Assembly (NCBI RefSeq): GCF_000428945.1
Contig: NZ_AUAX01000018.1
Location: 62,001 to 126,000, forward strand
Source of the DNA: Hamadaea tsunoensis DSM 44101
Lineage (GTDB): Bacteria > Actinomycetota > Actinomycetes > Mycobacteriales > Micromonosporaceae
Length of the DNA: 64,000 nt
Direction: 5' to 3'
In this document: in pieces, positions 1 to 19,042 of the stretch
Layout of the letters: every line of letters begins with the position of its first letter
How positions within the stretch are numbered: the first letter of the stretch is position 1
Translations under genes and position numbers: made by a program
Notes under the pieces: model-generated
Told to the model about the DNA's origin: nothing
What the model saw: only the letters and a program-made list of their open reading frames with translations
The model's database searches: none

Positions 1-8221
<8,221 letters not shown>

Positions 8222-8222
8222 C

Positions 8223-9095
8223 ATGCGCGTACTGCTGAGCACTCCGGACTCCCTCGCGCGGCTGCACCACCTCACGCCGCTCGCCTGGGCCCTGCGTACC
8301 GCCGGGCACGAGGTCCTGGTCGCCGCGCCCCCGAGCCTCACCGCGGCGGTCCAGCTCACGGGTCTCGTCGTCGCCGAACCCGGCCCCGACGGGCTGGCCG
8401 GCTTCGCGGCCGCCTGGGGCGCCGGCATGGTGGTCTGGGACCGTCAGGCCCCGACCGCCGCGGACGCCGCCCGGTCCGCCGGCGCGCTCGGCGTCTGCCT
8501 GCGCGGGCTCGCCGACCACCGCACCCCCTCGGCCTTCGACGATTGCGGCGCGGATCTCGTCGTCGACACGACCCCGCCACCGCTGCGGTCGCTCGCCGCC
8601 GAACCCGACCTGGCGATGCGGCACATCCCCTACGACGGGCTCACGGAGATCCCCTCGTGGCTGCGGCGCAAGCCCCGCCGCGAGCGCGTCTACCTGCACG
8701 GCCTGCCCCGGCCCGGCGTCCTGCCGGCGCTCGCCGGGCTGCCCTTCGAGATCATCTGCGCCACACCGCTCGACCGGCTGCCGGCCTCCGGCGTACCCGA
8801 CAACGTCCGGGTCCTCGACGCCGTCCCGTTCGCCGCCCTCGCGCCGACGTGCGCGGCGGTGCTCCACTCCGGACAGTCCGAGGTCGTCGCGGCCGCCGTC
8901 GTGGCCGGGCTCGTGGAGATCGACCTCACCACCCTCGCCGACGACGCCCTCGCCGAGCGGGTCGTCGCGGCCGTGCGGGATCCGGGTGTACGCGACGCCG
9001 CCGCCGGACTGCGGGACGCGGCCTGGGCGATGCCCGCCCCCGGTACGGTCGCCGCGCGGCTCGCCCGGCGCGTGACCGAGGGGGTGCCGGCGTGA
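8223..9095 (+). CDS. Shortened EryCIII/MGT-like glycosyltransferase homologue, probably not catalytic
   Basis: The 290-residue protein starts like macrolide GT-B glycosyltransferases: MRVLLSTP, then [13 protein letters not shown]. It also keeps a late segment like ALLPTCAAVVHHGGAGT of the family, here [17 protein letters not shown]. Family members are about 400 residues. The HHGGAGT nucleotide-sugar motif is replaced by HSGQSEV, and the acceptor region and much of the donor domain are missing. The gene sits one base after the PKS stop (TGACATG) with GGAGGCGG upstream, and its stop overlaps the next PKS start (GTGA). It is therefore translated within the PKS operon and has an intact frame. Possible roles are a vestige of a lost glycosylation step or an auxiliary protein; transferase activity looks unlikely. 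The family call is fairly sure, the function unknown. Confidence 0.75.
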   Translation: MRVLLSTPDSLARLHHLTPLAWALRTAGHEVLVAAPPSLTAAVQLTGLVVAEPGPDGLAGFAAAWGAGMVVWDRQAPTAADAARSAGALGVCLRGLADHRTPSAFDDCGADLVVDTTPPPLRSLAAEPDLAMRHIPYDGLTEIPSWLRRKPRRERVYLHGLPRPGVLPALAGLPFEIICATPLDRLPASGVPDNVRVLDAVPFAALAPTCAAVLHSGQSEVVAAAVVAGLVEIDLTTLADDALAERVVAAVRDPGVRDAAAGLRDAAWAMPAPGTVAARLARRVTEGVPA

Positions 9096-12000
9096 CGGAG
9101 CAGGAGCGGCTGCTGGAGTACCTCAAGCGGGCCACCGGCGATCTGCGCAAGGCCAAGCGCCAGCTGCAGGAGGCCGAGCAGCGGGCCACCGAGCCGATCG
9201 CGATCGTGGGCGCGGCCTGCCGCTACCCGGGTGGCGTGACGACCCCGCAGGAGCTGTGGGACCTCGTCGCCGCGGGGGGCGACGCCATCGGCCCGTTCCC
9301 CGCCGACCGGGGCTGGGACCTGCACCGCCTGTTCGGCCCCGACGACGACCCCGCCGCCACCTACGTCCGCGAGGCCGGCTTCCTGTCCGGCGCCGCCGCG
9401 TTCGACGCCGCCTTCTTCGGCATCAGCCCGCGTGAGGCGTTGCTGATGGACCCCCAGCAGCGGCTGCTCCTGGAGATCTCGTGGGAGGCGCTCGAACGCG
9501 CCCGGATCGTCCCGGCCACCCTCAAGGGCAGCCGCACCGGGGTGTTCGCCGGGGTCATGTACCACGACTACCCCGCGGGCAGCAGCGTCGGCAGCATCGT
9601 CTCCGGACGGGTCGCGTACGCGCTGGGGCTGGAGGGGCCGGCGGTCTCCGTCGACACCGCGTGCTCCTCGGCCCTGGTGGCGCTGCACTGGGCCGCCCAG
9701 GCACTGCGCCGCGGCGACTGCGGTCTGGCCCTGGTCGGCGGGGTCACCGTGATGTCCACACCGGACACGTTCGTCGACTTCAGCAAGGAGAAAGGCCTCG
9801 CCCCGGACGGCCGCTGCAAGTCCTACGCCGACGCCGCCGACGGGACGGTCTGGTCGGAGGGCGCCGGCGTCCTCGTCGTCGAGCGGCTGTCGGACGCCCA
9901 GCGCCTCGGCCATCCGATCCTCGCCGTCGTCCGCGGCTCGGCCGTCAACTCCGACGGGGCCAGCAGCGGCCTGACCGCCCCGAACGGGCCGTCGCAGCAG
10001 CGCGTCATCCGCCAGGCGCTCGCCGACGCCGGGCTGAACCCGGCCGACGTCGACACCGTGGAGGGCCACGGGACCGGGACCGTCCTCGGCGACCCGATCG
10101 AGGCGCAGGCGCTGCTGGCCGCGTACGGGCAGGACCGCGAGGCGCCGCTGTGGCTCGGCTCCGTCAAGTCGAACATGGGGCACACGCAGGCCGCCGCGGG
10201 CATCGCCGGGATTATCAAGATCATTGAAGCGCTGCGCCACGAGGAGCTGCCGCGTACGCTGCACGTCGACCGGCCCACGTCCGTCGTCGACTGGTCCGCC
10301 GGTGCGGTGGAGCTGCTCACCGAGGCGCGCCCCTGGAAGGCGAACGGGCGGCCGCGCCGGGCCGGGGTCAGCTCCTTCGGCATCAGCGGCACCAACGCGC
10401 ACGTCATCATCGAGGAGGCGCCCGCCGTCGAGCCGGTGCTGCCGCCGGGCCCGTTCGACCGCCCGCTGCCCTTCCTCGTCTCCGCGCGTACGCCCACCGC
10501 CCTGCGGGATCAGGCCGGCCGGCTGCGGGCGGGGCTCCCGGCGTACTCGCCGGAGGTCGCGGCCTCGCTGGCGACGACCCGCAGCCATTTCGAGCACCGG
10601 GCGGTCGTGCTCGGGGACCCGCGGGCGGGACTCGCCGCCCTGGCCGCCGGGGACGCGGTGCCGGGCGTGATCGTGGACTCGGCGACGCGGCCGGGCCGCA
10701 CGGCGTTCCTGTTCACCGGGCAGGGGTCGCAGCGGCTGGGCATGGGCCTTTCGCTCTCCGATCGGTTCCCGGTGTTCGCCGAAGCCCTGAACGAGGTCGT
10801 GGTCCGGTTCCCGGGTCTGCGGGAGGTGATGTGGGGCTCGTCGGCGGAGACCCTTGCGGCGACGGGTTGGGCGCAGCCGGCGTTGTTCGCGTTCGAGGTG
10901 GCGATGTTCCGCCTCGTTCAGTCGTTGGGCCTGAAGCCGGATGTCCTGATCGGACATTCGATCGGTGAGGTCGCGGCGGCCTACGTCGCCGGTGTCTGGT
11001 CGCTGGACGACGCGGTGCGGCTGGTGTCGGCGCGGGCGAGCTTGATGCAGGCGCTGCCGGCCGGCGGGGCGATGGTCTCCGTGGCCGCCACCGAGGCGGA
11101 AGTGCGGGCGGCGCTGAAGCCGGGTGTCGACATCGCGGCGGTGAACGGGCCGCACTCGGTGGTGATCTCCGGGGCCGAGAAGGCGGTGCTGGCCGTCGCC
11201 AAGCGCTTCCCCGCGTCGAAGCGGCTACGGGTGTCGCACGCGTTCCACTCGTCGCTGATGGACCCGATGCTGGCGGAGTTCCGGACGGTGGTGACCTCGC
11301 TGACCTTCAGCGCACCGGCGATCCCGCTCGCGACGTCGGGCGATGTGCTCGATCCCGAGTTCTGGGTGCAGCATGTACGCCAACCCGTCCTGTTCGCCCA
11401 GTCCGTCACTTCCTCGGGCGCCCGGCGGTTCATCGAGCTGGGCCCCGACGCCACGCTGGCCGGGCTGACGGCCGCCTGCGCCGACGGTCTGACGGTGGCG
11501 CTGTCGGCCCGCGACGGTGACGAGGCCGACGCGCTCACGACCGGGCTGGCCCGGCTGCACGCCGCCGGGACCGACGTCGACTGGGCCGCCTACTTCGGCG
11601 TACCCGCGTCGGCCGACCTACCTACGTACGCCTTCCAGCACGAACGCTTCTGGCTCGCCGACACCGCCGCGGGCGACGCGACCGCCGCCGGACTGGCCGC
11701 GACGAGCCATCCGCTGCTGCGGGCGGTCGTCGACGTCCCCGAACCCGAGATGATCGTCCTGACCGGACGCATCTCGACGGCGAGCCTGCCGTGGCTGGCC
11801 GAGCACGCCGTCGGCGGGCGTACCTGGCTGCCGGGCGCGGCCCTGGTCGAGATCGCGCGGGCGGCGGGTGCGGCCGCCGGCAGCCCGGTCGTGGCGGAGC
11901 TGACCCTGGCCGAACCGGTGGACCTCGGCGAGGCCGCGGCGGTCGCCGTACGCGTCACGGTCGGCCCGGCCGGCGTGGACGAACGCCGCCCGATCGGCAT

Positions 12001-15000
12001 CCACACGCGACCGGCCGACGCCGCAGCGGACTGGACCCGGCACGCGACGGGCTTCGTGACCGCCGAGCAAGCTTCCGATCCGCGGGACGCAGCTCTGGCC
12101 GCCTGGCCGCCGCCGGGCGACCCGGTCGACCTGACCGGCTTCTACGAGCGCCTGGCCGACGCCGGGTACGCGTACGGCCCGGTGTTCCAGGGTCTGCGCC
12201 GGGCCTGGCGGCAGGGCGACGAGATCCTGGCCGAGGTGGCGCTGCCCGCCGACGTGGACGTGACCGGCTACGGCGTGCACCCGGCCCTGCTGGACGCCGC
12301 CCTGCACGCCGCCGCCCTGCTGGACCTGGCGGGCGTGCCGTTCGCGTGGACGGACTTCGCGGGCGAGCGCCCGGCGGGATCGTCGGCCCGGGTCCGGGTG
12401 GTCCGCACGGGCGACAACACCGTCTCGGTGGACCTCGCCGACACCGCCGGTACGCCGGTCGCCGCCATCGGCACGCTCGCGCTGCGGCCGCCCACGGTCT
12501 CAAGTGGACGGTTGCGGTCGCTGCACCACCGGACCTGGGACCGGGTCGAGCTCACCGGCGCGACCGCCGCCGACGACGTCGAGATCCTGCGGGTCGAGCC
12601 GCCGACCGGGACCGACCTGCCGCACTCGGTACACCTCGCCACGCACTGGCTGCACGCGGAACTGACGTCCTGGCTGTCGGGGGAGACCGCCGCCCGCCTG
12701 GCGGTCGTCACACGCGACGCGGCAGCGGTGGGGCTCGACGAGGATGCCGCGATCGGCCTCGTGCACGCCGCCCTGACCGGCCTCGTCCGCAGCGCCCAGG
12801 CCGAGCACCCCGGCCGGCTGCTGCTGGTCGACGTCGACGGCTCCGCGGCGGCCGAGGCGAACCTTCCGTCGGCCCTCGGCCTGGCCGCACCCGAGATCGC
12901 CCTCCGCGGGGACTCCGCGTACGCGCCGCGGCTGGCGAAGTTCGCGGCGGAAGCCGTCGAGCCACCGCCCCTCGGCGGCACCGCCCTGATCACGGGCGGC
13001 ACCGGCGGGCTCGGTCGCGCGGTCGCCCGGCACCTCGTCGAGCGGCACGGCGTACGCCATCTCGTCCTGGTCAGCCGCCGGGGCGGGAATGCCGACGACC
13101 TTGCCGCCGAGCTGAGCACCGCCGAATCGGGCGCCTCCGTACGCGTCGTCGCCGGTGACGCCGCCGACCGGGCCGTGCTCGCCGACGCGCTGAGCGACCT
13201 GCCGTCGGCGTACCCGCTGACGATCGTCGTGCACGCGGCCGGTGTCCTCGACGACGCCGTCCTGACCGCGCTGACCCCGCGACGGTTCGACACCGTCCTG
13301 CGCCCGAAGGCCGACGCCGCCTGGCTGCTGCACGAGCTGACGGCCGGGCACGACCTGGCCGCGTTCGTGCTGTTCTCCTCCGCGTCGGCCGTCCTCGGCG
13401 CGCCGGGCCAGGCCAACTACGCCGCGGCCAACGCGTTCCTCGACGCGCTCGCCGTCCACCGCCGGGAACGGGGACTGCCCGGGCAGTCGCTCGCCTGGGG
13501 TCCGTGGGCGGGCGAAGGGATGGCCGCCGACCGCGGCTGGACCGGTTCCGGCGTCGGCGAACTCGACCCGGCCGAGGCGCTCGCCCTGTTCGACACGGCG
13601 CTGGGCGTACCGGCGGCCGACCTGGTGCCCGTCCGCCTGGAACCGGTGCGCGCCAAGCCCCGGCCCGCACGGGCGGTCCGGCGGCCGAAGGCGGACCTGC
13701 TCGACCTCGTCCGCTCGCACACCGCCCTCGCGCTCGGCCACACCGGTGCCGCCGCGGTCCCGGCCGACCGCCCGTTCACCGAGCTCGGCATCGACTCGCT
13801 GTCGGCGCTGGACCTGCGCAACCGGCTGGCCGAAGCGACCGGCGTACGCCTGCCGGCGACCCTGATCTTCGATCATCCGACGGCCGCCGCGGTGGCCGGA
13901 TTCCTGGCCGTCCAGGTCGGCGGCGAGACCGAGGCCGGCCCGGCGGTGACGGCGGTCGCCGACGAGGATCCGATCGTCATCGTCGGCCTCGGCTGCCGCT
14001 ATCCGGGCGACGTCGGGTCCGCCGAGGATCTGTGGCGGCTCGCCGTGTCCGGAGTGGACGCCGTGACGCCGTTCCCCGCCGACCGGGGCTGGGACGTCGA
14101 GGCCATCTACGACCCGGCCGGACCCGTCGAGGGCAAGACCTACGTCCGCGAGGGCGGCTTCCTGCGCGGGGCGGCCGACTTCGACGCCGCGTTCTTCCGC
14201 GTCAGCCCCCGCGAGGCGCTGGCGATGGACCCGCAGCAACGCGTACTGCTGGAGGTCGCCTGGGAGGCCCTCGAACACGCCCGGGTCGCCCCGACGTCGC
14301 TGCGCGGCTCGCGTACCGGGGTGTTCGCCGGGGTCATGTACCACGACTATCCGGGCAGCGCCGGGCTCGGCAGCCTCGTGTCCGGCCGCGTCGCGTACAC
14401 CCTGGGGCTGGAGGGACCGGCGGTCAGCGTGGACACGGCGTGCTCGTCGTCGCTGGTCGCGCTGCACTGGGCCGGGCAGGCGCTGCGCCGCGGCGAGTGC
14501 GACCTCGCGCTGGTCGGCGGGGTGACGGTGATGGCGACGCCGGAGACGTTCGTCGAGTTCAGCCGCGAGCGGGGGCTGGCGCCCGACGGGCGCTGCAAGT
14601 CGTTCGGCGACGGCGCGGACGGCACGGTCTGGTCCGAGGGCTGCGGCGTCCTCGTGGTCGAGCGGGCGTCCGACGCGCGCCGGCGGGGGCACGAGATCCT
14701 CGCGGTCGTCCGCTCCTCGGCCGTCAACTCCGACGGGGCGAGCGCGGGCATCACCGCGCCCAACGGTCCGGCGCAGCAGCGGGTCCTGCGGGACGCGCTG
14801 GCCGCGGCCGGGCTTCGGCCGTCCGAAGTGGACGCCATTGAAGGGCACGGGACCGGCACCGCGCTCGGCGACCCGATCGAGGCCCAGGCGCTGCTGGCGG
14901 TGTACGGCCAGGACCGCGAGACGCCGCTGCGGCTCGGTTCGATCAAGTCCAACCTCGGCCACGCCCAGGCGGCCGCCGGTGTCGCCGGGATCATCAAGAT

Positions 15001-18000
15001 GGTGATGGCGCTGCGGCACGGCGTCCTGCCGCCCACGCTGCACGCGGGCACCCCGTCGTCCCATGTGGACTGGACGGCGGGCGCGGTCGAGCTGCTCACC
15101 GCCGCGACCCCCTGGCCCGCCGCCGACCGGCCCCGCCGCGCCGGCGTCTCCGCCTTCGGCATCAGCGGCACCAACGCCCACGTCATCCTCGAAGAGCCGC
15201 CGGCTGCCGAGTCCGTGACGGGCGGGCAGCTTCCCGCGCCGTGGCTGCTGTCCGCGGCCACCGCCGAGGCACTGCCGGTGCAGGCCGCCCGCCTCCTCGC
15301 CGCGCTCGGCGACCAGGACGCGTTCGCCGTCGCGCGTACCCTCGCCACCGGCCGCGCCGCGTTGGACCACCGGGCCGCGATCGTCGCCCAGGACCGCGAC
15401 ACCCTGCTCGGCGGTCTGGCCGCGCTCGCCCGCGACGACTTCCACCCCGCTCTGGTACGCGCGGAGCCCGCCGAGGGCCGCACCGCGTTCCTGTTCACCG
15501 GCCAGGGCGCGCAGCGGCTCGGGATGGGCAAGGAGCTCTACGACACATTCCCCGCGTACGCGACCGCGTTCGACGAGGTGTGCGAGGCGTTCACCGGACT
15601 GCTGCCCGCCCCGCTGCGTTCCGTGGTCTGGGGGACCGACGCGGAGGAGCTGAACAAGACGGGCTGGGCGCAGCCGGCCCTGTTCGCCGCCGAGGTCGCG
15701 CTCTACGCACTCGTGCGCGCCTTCGGCGTGACGCCGGACTTCGTGGCCGGGCACTCGATCGGCGAACTGGCCGCCGCGTACGCCGCCGGGGTCCTGCCGC
15801 TCGCCGACGCCGCCCGGCTGGTGGCCGCCCGGGGCCGGCTCATGCAGGCGCTGCCCGCCGGGGGAGCCATGGTCGCGCTGGCCGCCGCCGAGGCGGAGGT
15901 ACACCCGCTCCTCGCAGCCGGCGTCGCCCTCGCGGCCGTCAACGGCCCCCGGTCGGTCGTCATCTCCGGCGACGCGCAGGCGGTCGCCCGCGTGGCGGCG
16001 GCCTTCGACAGTGCCGTGCCGCTGCGGGTCTCGCACGCGTTCCACTCCCACCTCATGGATCCGATGCTGGCGGAGTTCCGCGCGGTGGCGGCCACGATGG
16101 CGTACGCGGAGCCGTCGATCCCGCTCGTCTCCACGATGACCGGCGAGCCCGAGACCGACCGCCTCACCGATCCCGGCTACTGGGCCGAGCACGTGCGCCG
16201 GCCCGTCCGCTTCGCCGACGCCGTCACCGCTCTGCGCGAGCGCGGCGTGACCCGGTTCGTCGAGCTGGGACCGGACTCGACGCTCACCGCCCTCGCCGCC
16301 CGCAGCGCCGACGGGGCGGTCTGCGTCCCGCTGGCGCGCAAGCGGCAACCGGAGGCGTACGCGCTGCTCGGCGGGCTGGCCGAACTGCACACCCACGGCG
16401 GCTCCGTCGACTGGCCGGCCGTGTACGCCGACACCCGCGCGTACGCCGACCTGCCCGCGTACGCCTTCGAGCACAGCCGCTTCTGGCTGCGCACCGCGAC
16501 CGGCGTACCCGGTGCCGGGGCGGTACGCCATCCGCTGCTGACCGCCGCGACGCCCGTCCCCGCGACCGGGGGCCTGGTCCTGTCGGGCCGGTTGAGCGGC
16601 GACGCCGAACCGTGGCTGGCCGAACACGTCATCGGGGGCCGGGCGATCCTGCCCGGCACCGGTCTGGTGGAGCTGGCGTCCCGGGCCGGCGCGCAGGCAG
16701 GCTGCCCCCGGGTCGCCGAGCTGGTCCTGGACGCGCCCGTGGCCCTCGACACGAGCCTGGCGGTCACGGTCGGCCTCGGTGCGCCGGACGCGGACGGCCG
16801 CCGCGAAGTCACCATCCACACTCGACCGTCCACAGCGGACGCGGACACGGACTGGACCCTGCACGCGACCGGCGTCGTGGAGCCCGCCGGGACCACCGAG
16901 GTCGCAGCGGCCACGGAACCGACCCGCTGGCCCCCGGCGGGCGCGACCGAGGTCGACCTCGGCGACGCCTATGAGCGCCTGGCCGCCGCCGGGTACGCGT
17001 ACGGGCCGGTGTTCCAGGGCCTGCGCAAGGCCTGGCGATCCGGCGACGACCTGTACGCCGAGGTCGGCCTGCCGGACGGCGCCGAGCCGGGCGGCTACGG
17101 GGTGCACCCGGCGCTGCTCGACGCCGCCCTGCACGTCCAGCTGCTCGCCTCGCCCGCGGGCGGCCCGCCCCTGGTGCCGTTCGCGTGGAGCGGCGTCGCC
17201 GTGCACACCGAGTCCGCCGCGGCGCTGCGGGTCCGGCTCAGCCCGGCCGGGCCCGACGCGGTCAGCCTGCTGGCGACCGACGCGTTCGGCGTACCGGTGG
17301 TGTCGGTGGACCGGGTGGCCGCCCGGCCGCTGGCCGCCGCCCGCGCCGACGACCTGCTCTTCCGCGTCGGCTGGGAACCGGTGACGGAACCGGTCGCGGC
17401 AGCCGGGGACGTCGCCACGTTCGCCGTCCCCCCGGCGCGGGCCGACATCCCCGGGGCCGTGCACGCCGCGACCGCCGCCGTCCTGGCCGCGATCCAGGAA
17501 CACCTGCGTACGCCGGCCGGCGTACTCGTCTTCGTCACGACCGGCGGTGTGGCGGCCGCCGACGGCGATCCGGTCGACCCGGCGGCCGCGGCCGTCGGGA
17601 GCCTGGTACGCGCGGCCGCCGCCGAGCATCCCGGCCGGTTCGGACTGGCCGATGTGGACGATCCGGCCGGGTTCGTACCCGTGGACCTCCCCGAGACCGC
17701 CGTCCGAGCCGGCGTGATCCTGTTCCCGCGACTGCGCCGGGCCCCGCACGTGGAGCCCGGAGCCGGGCTGGGGGACGGTCCTGTCCTCATCACCGGCGGC
17801 ACCGGCGGCCTGGGCGCGGCCCTCGCCCGCCACCTCGCCGGGACCGGTACGCGCCGCCTCGTGCTGACCAGCCGCCAGGGCCCGGCCGCCCCGGGAGCCG
17901 ACGCCCTGCACGCCGACCTGACCGCGCTCGGTGCCGAGGTGACGATCGCGGCGTGCGACGTCGCCGACCGGACCGCCGTCGCGGCGCTGCTGGCGCGGAC

Positions 18001-19042
18001 CGGGCCGCTGGGCGCGGTCGTCCACGCGGCCGGGATCGCCGACACCGGGCTCGTCGGGGAGCTGACGGCGGGGCGGCTCGCGGCCGTGCTGCGCCCCAAG
18101 GTCGAGGGCGCCTGGCACCTGCACGAGCTGACCCGCGACCAGGATCTGACCGCGTTCGTGCTCCTGTCGTCGACGGCCGGGGTGTTCACCGGCGCCGGGC
18201 AGGCGGCGTACGCGGCCGCGAACGGGTTCCTCGACGCGCTGGCCCGCCACCGGCGCGCCGGGGGACTCCCGGGCACGGCGCTGGCCTTCGGCCCCTGGGA
18301 TCCCGCCGCCGGCGGCCTCACCCGTGAGCTGGACGAGACCGGGCTGCGCAGGCTCGCCCGGCTCGGCCTGCCGCCACTGTCCATCACGGACGGTCTGCGG
18401 GCGTTCGACGGCGGCGTCCGCCGGCCCGAACCCGACCTGGTGGCGGCCCGGCTCGACCTCGCCGCCGTACGCGCGCAGGGCGACGCCGCCCTGCCGATGC
18501 TGCGCGGTCTGGCCGGACGGCGTACCGAGGGGGCGACCGGAACCCTGCCGGCCCGGCTGGCCGCGCTGCCCGCCGAGCAGCGGGAGGACTTCGTCCTGCG
18601 GGTCGTCACCGAGCGGGTCGCCGGCGTACTCGGGCACGCGCCGGGCACCGCCATCGCGCCCGGGAAGGCCTTCGGCGACCTCGGCTTCGACTCCCTGGCG
18701 GCGGTGGAACTGCGCAACCAGCTCAGCACGCTGACCGGCCGCCCGCTGCCCGCGACGCTGGTCTTCGACCACCCGAGCGCGGCAGCCCTCGCCCGGCACC
18801 TGCTGGAACTGATCGCACCGGCCCCGGTGGACCCGGCCGTGGCCGTGCTCGCCGACCTGGACCGGATCGAGGCGGGCCTGGCCGGCCTCGACGCCGCCGA
18901 GGACGGGCGCGTCCGGGTGACCGCGCGGCTGGAAGCGTTGCTGCGCCGCGTACGCGAGCCCGCCGGCGACGCGCGGGCCCTCGACGGCGCCACCGACGAC
19001 GAGCTCTTCGACTTCCTCGACGAGGAATTGGGGCGGGCATGA
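9092..19042 (+). CDS. Type I PKS, two modules: (KS-AT-DH-KR-ACP) x2
   Basis: GTG at 9092 is chosen because it begins a typical N-terminal docking helix ([14 protein letters not shown]), has GAGGGGG upstream and overlaps the previous stop as GTGA. The protein is about 3316 residues. Module A: KS 34-445 (DTACSSA, EGHGTGT, KSNMGH), AT 537-850 (GHSIGE, HAFH, malonyl), DH 870-1137 ([15 protein letters not shown]), KR 1147-1525 (GVLDDA, B-type), ACP 1533-1608. Module B: KS 1625-2035, AT 2132-2465 (HAFH, malonyl), DH 2480-2740, KR 2752-3118, ACP 3157-3240. The second KR lacks LDD (GIADTG) and has GVF where A-type KRs have GVW, so its stereochemistry is unclear. The C-terminus ([12 protein letters not shown]) is a classic docking segment for the next enzyme. 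Each module should add a malonate-derived unit reduced to an alkene. The AT of module A is a near copy of the AT at 1-890. Confidence 0.96.
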   Translation: MTEQERLLEYLKRATGDLRKAKRQLQEAEQRATEPIAIVGAACRYPGGVTTPQELWDLVAAGGDAIGPFPADRGWDLHRLFGPDDDPAATYVREAGFLSGAAAFDAAFFGISPREALLMDPQQRLLLEISWEALERARIVPATLKGSRTGVFAGVMYHDYPAGSSVGSIVSGRVAYALGLEGPAVSVDTACSSALVALHWAAQALRRGDCGLALVGGVTVMSTPDTFVDFSKEKGLAPDGRCKSYADAADGTVWSEGAGVLVVERLSDAQRLGHPILAVVRGSAVNSDGASSGLTAPNGPSQQRVIRQALADAGLNPADVDTVEGHGTGTVLGDPIEAQALLAAYGQDREAPLWLGSVKSNMGHTQAAAGIAGIIKIIEALRHEELPRTLHVDRPTSVVDWSAGAVELLTEARPWKANGRPRRAGVSSFGISGTNAHVIIEEAPAVEPVLPPGPFDRPLPFLVSARTPTALRDQAGRLRAGLPAYSPEVAASLATTRSHFEHRAVVLGDPRAGLAALAAGDAVPGVIVDSATRPGRTAFLFTGQGSQRLGMGLSLSDRFPVFAEALNEVVVRFPGLREVMWGSSAETLAATGWAQPALFAFEVAMFRLVQSLGLKPDVLIGHSIGEVAAAYVAGVWSLDDAVRLVSARASLMQALPAGGAMVSVAATEAEVRAALKPGVDIAAVNGPHSVVISGAEKAVLAVAKRFPASKRLRVSHAFHSSLMDPMLAEFRTVVTSLTFSAPAIPLATSGDVLDPEFWVQHVRQPVLFAQSVTSSGARRFIELGPDATLAGLTAACADGLTVALSARDGDEADALTTGLARLHAAGTDVDWAAYFGVPASADLPTYAFQHERFWLADTAAGDATAAGLAATSHPLLRAVVDVPEPEMIVLTGRISTASLPWLAEHAVGGRTWLPGAALVEIARAAGAAAGSPVVAELTLAEPVDLGEAAAVAVRVTVGPAGVDERRPIGIHTRPADAAADWTRHATGFVTAEQASDPRDAALAAWPPPGDPVDLTGFYERLADAGYAYGPVFQGLRRAWRQGDEILAEVALPADVDVTGYGVHPALLDAALHAAALLDLAGVPFAWTDFAGERPAGSSARVRVVRTGDNTVSVDLADTAGTPVAAIGTLALRPPTVSSGRLRSLHHRTWDRVELTGATAADDVEILRVEPPTGTDLPHSVHLATHWLHAELTSWLSGETAARLAVVTRDAAAVGLDEDAAIGLVHAALTGLVRSAQAEHPGRLLLVDVDGSAAAEANLPSALGLAAPEIALRGDSAYAPRLAKFAAEAVEPPPLGGTALITGGTGGLGRAVARHLVERHGVRHLVLVSRRGGNADDLAAELSTAESGASVRVVAGDAADRAVLADALSDLPSAYPLTIVVHAAGVLDDAVLTALTPRRFDTVLRPKADAAWLLHELTAGHDLAAFVLFSSASAVLGAPGQANYAAANAFLDALAVHRRERGLPGQSLAWGPWAGEGMAADRGWTGSGVGELDPAEALALFDTALGVPAADLVPVRLEPVRAKPRPARAVRRPKADLLDLVRSHTALALGHTGAAAVPADRPFTELGIDSLSALDLRNRLAEATGVRLPATLIFDHPTAAAVAGFLAVQVGGETEAGPAVTAVADEDPIVIVGLGCRYPGDVGSAEDLWRLAVSGVDAVTPFPADRGWDVEAIYDPAGPVEGKTYVREGGFLRGAADFDAAFFRVSPREALAMDPQQRVLLEVAWEALEHARVAPTSLRGSRTGVFAGVMYHDYPGSAGLGSLVSGRVAYTLGLEGPAVSVDTACSSSLVALHWAGQALRRGECDLALVGGVTVMATPETFVEFSRERGLAPDGRCKSFGDGADGTVWSEGCGVLVVERASDARRRGHEILAVVRSSAVNSDGASAGITAPNGPAQQRVLRDALAAAGLRPSEVDAIEGHGTGTALGDPIEAQALLAVYGQDRETPLRLGSIKSNLGHAQAAAGVAGIIKMVMALRHGVLPPTLHAGTPSSHVDWTAGAVELLTAATPWPAADRPRRAGVSAFGISGTNAHVILEEPPAAESVTGGQLPAPWLLSAATAEALPVQAARLLAALGDQDAFAVARTLATGRAALDHRAAIVAQDRDTLLGGLAALARDDFHPALVRAEPAEGRTAFLFTGQGAQRLGMGKELYDTFPAYATAFDEVCEAFTGLLPAPLRSVVWGTDAEELNKTGWAQPALFAAEVALYALVRAFGVTPDFVAGHSIGELAAAYAAGVLPLADAARLVAARGRLMQALPAGGAMVALAAAEAEVHPLLAAGVALAAVNGPRSVVISGDAQAVARVAAAFDSAVPLRVSHAFHSHLMDPMLAEFRAVAATMAYAEPSIPLVSTMTGEPETDRLTDPGYWAEHVRRPVRFADAVTALRERGVTRFVELGPDSTLTALAARSADGAVCVPLARKRQPEAYALLGGLAELHTHGGSVDWPAVYADTRAYADLPAYAFEHSRFWLRTATGVPGAGAVRHPLLTAATPVPATGGLVLSGRLSGDAEPWLAEHVIGGRAILPGTGLVELASRAGAQAGCPRVAELVLDAPVALDTSLAVTVGLGAPDADGRREVTIHTRPSTADADTDWTLHATGVVEPAGTTEVAAATEPTRWPPAGATEVDLGDAYERLAAAGYAYGPVFQGLRKAWRSGDDLYAEVGLPDGAEPGGYGVHPALLDAALHVQLLASPAGGPPLVPFAWSGVAVHTESAAALRVRLSPAGPDAVSLLATDAFGVPVVSVDRVAARPLAAARADDLLFRVGWEPVTEPVAAAGDVATFAVPPARADIPGAVHAATAAVLAAIQEHLRTPAGVLVFVTTGGVAAADGDPVDPAAAAVGSLVRAAAAEHPGRFGLADVDDPAGFVPVDLPETAVRAGVILFPRLRRAPHVEPGAGLGDGPVLITGGTGGLGAALARHLAGTGTRRLVLTSRQGPAAPGADALHADLTALGAEVTIAACDVADRTAVAALLARTGPLGAVVHAAGIADTGLVGELTAGRLAAVLRPKVEGAWHLHELTRDQDLTAFVLLSSTAGVFTGAGQAAYAAANGFLDALARHRRAGGLPGTALAFGPWDPAAGGLTRELDETGLRRLARLGLPPLSITDGLRAFDGGVRRPEPDLVAARLDLAAVRAQGDAALPMLRGLAGRRTEGATGTLPARLAALPAEQREDFVLRVVTERVAGVLGHAPGTAIAPGKAFGDLGFDSLAAVELRNQLSTLTGRPLPATLVFDHPSAAALARHLLELIAPAPVDPAVAVLADLDRIEAGLAGLDAAEDGRVRVTARLEALLRRVREPAGDARALDGATDDELFDFLDEELGRA
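10726..11618 (+). repeat. Duplicated AT-coding segment (near copy of 1-893)
   Basis: The two stretches align without gaps at an offset of 10725. In the first 120 bases I count five differences. Similarity falls off just after the GTCGACTGG at 851/11576, close to the end of the AT domain. The left edge of the first copy is outside the window. The segment uses more A/T third positions than the flanking PKS DNA (for example ggcctttcgct). Both copies encode malonyl-type ATs. This looks like recent gene conversion or AT exchange between modules. Confidence 0.85.
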
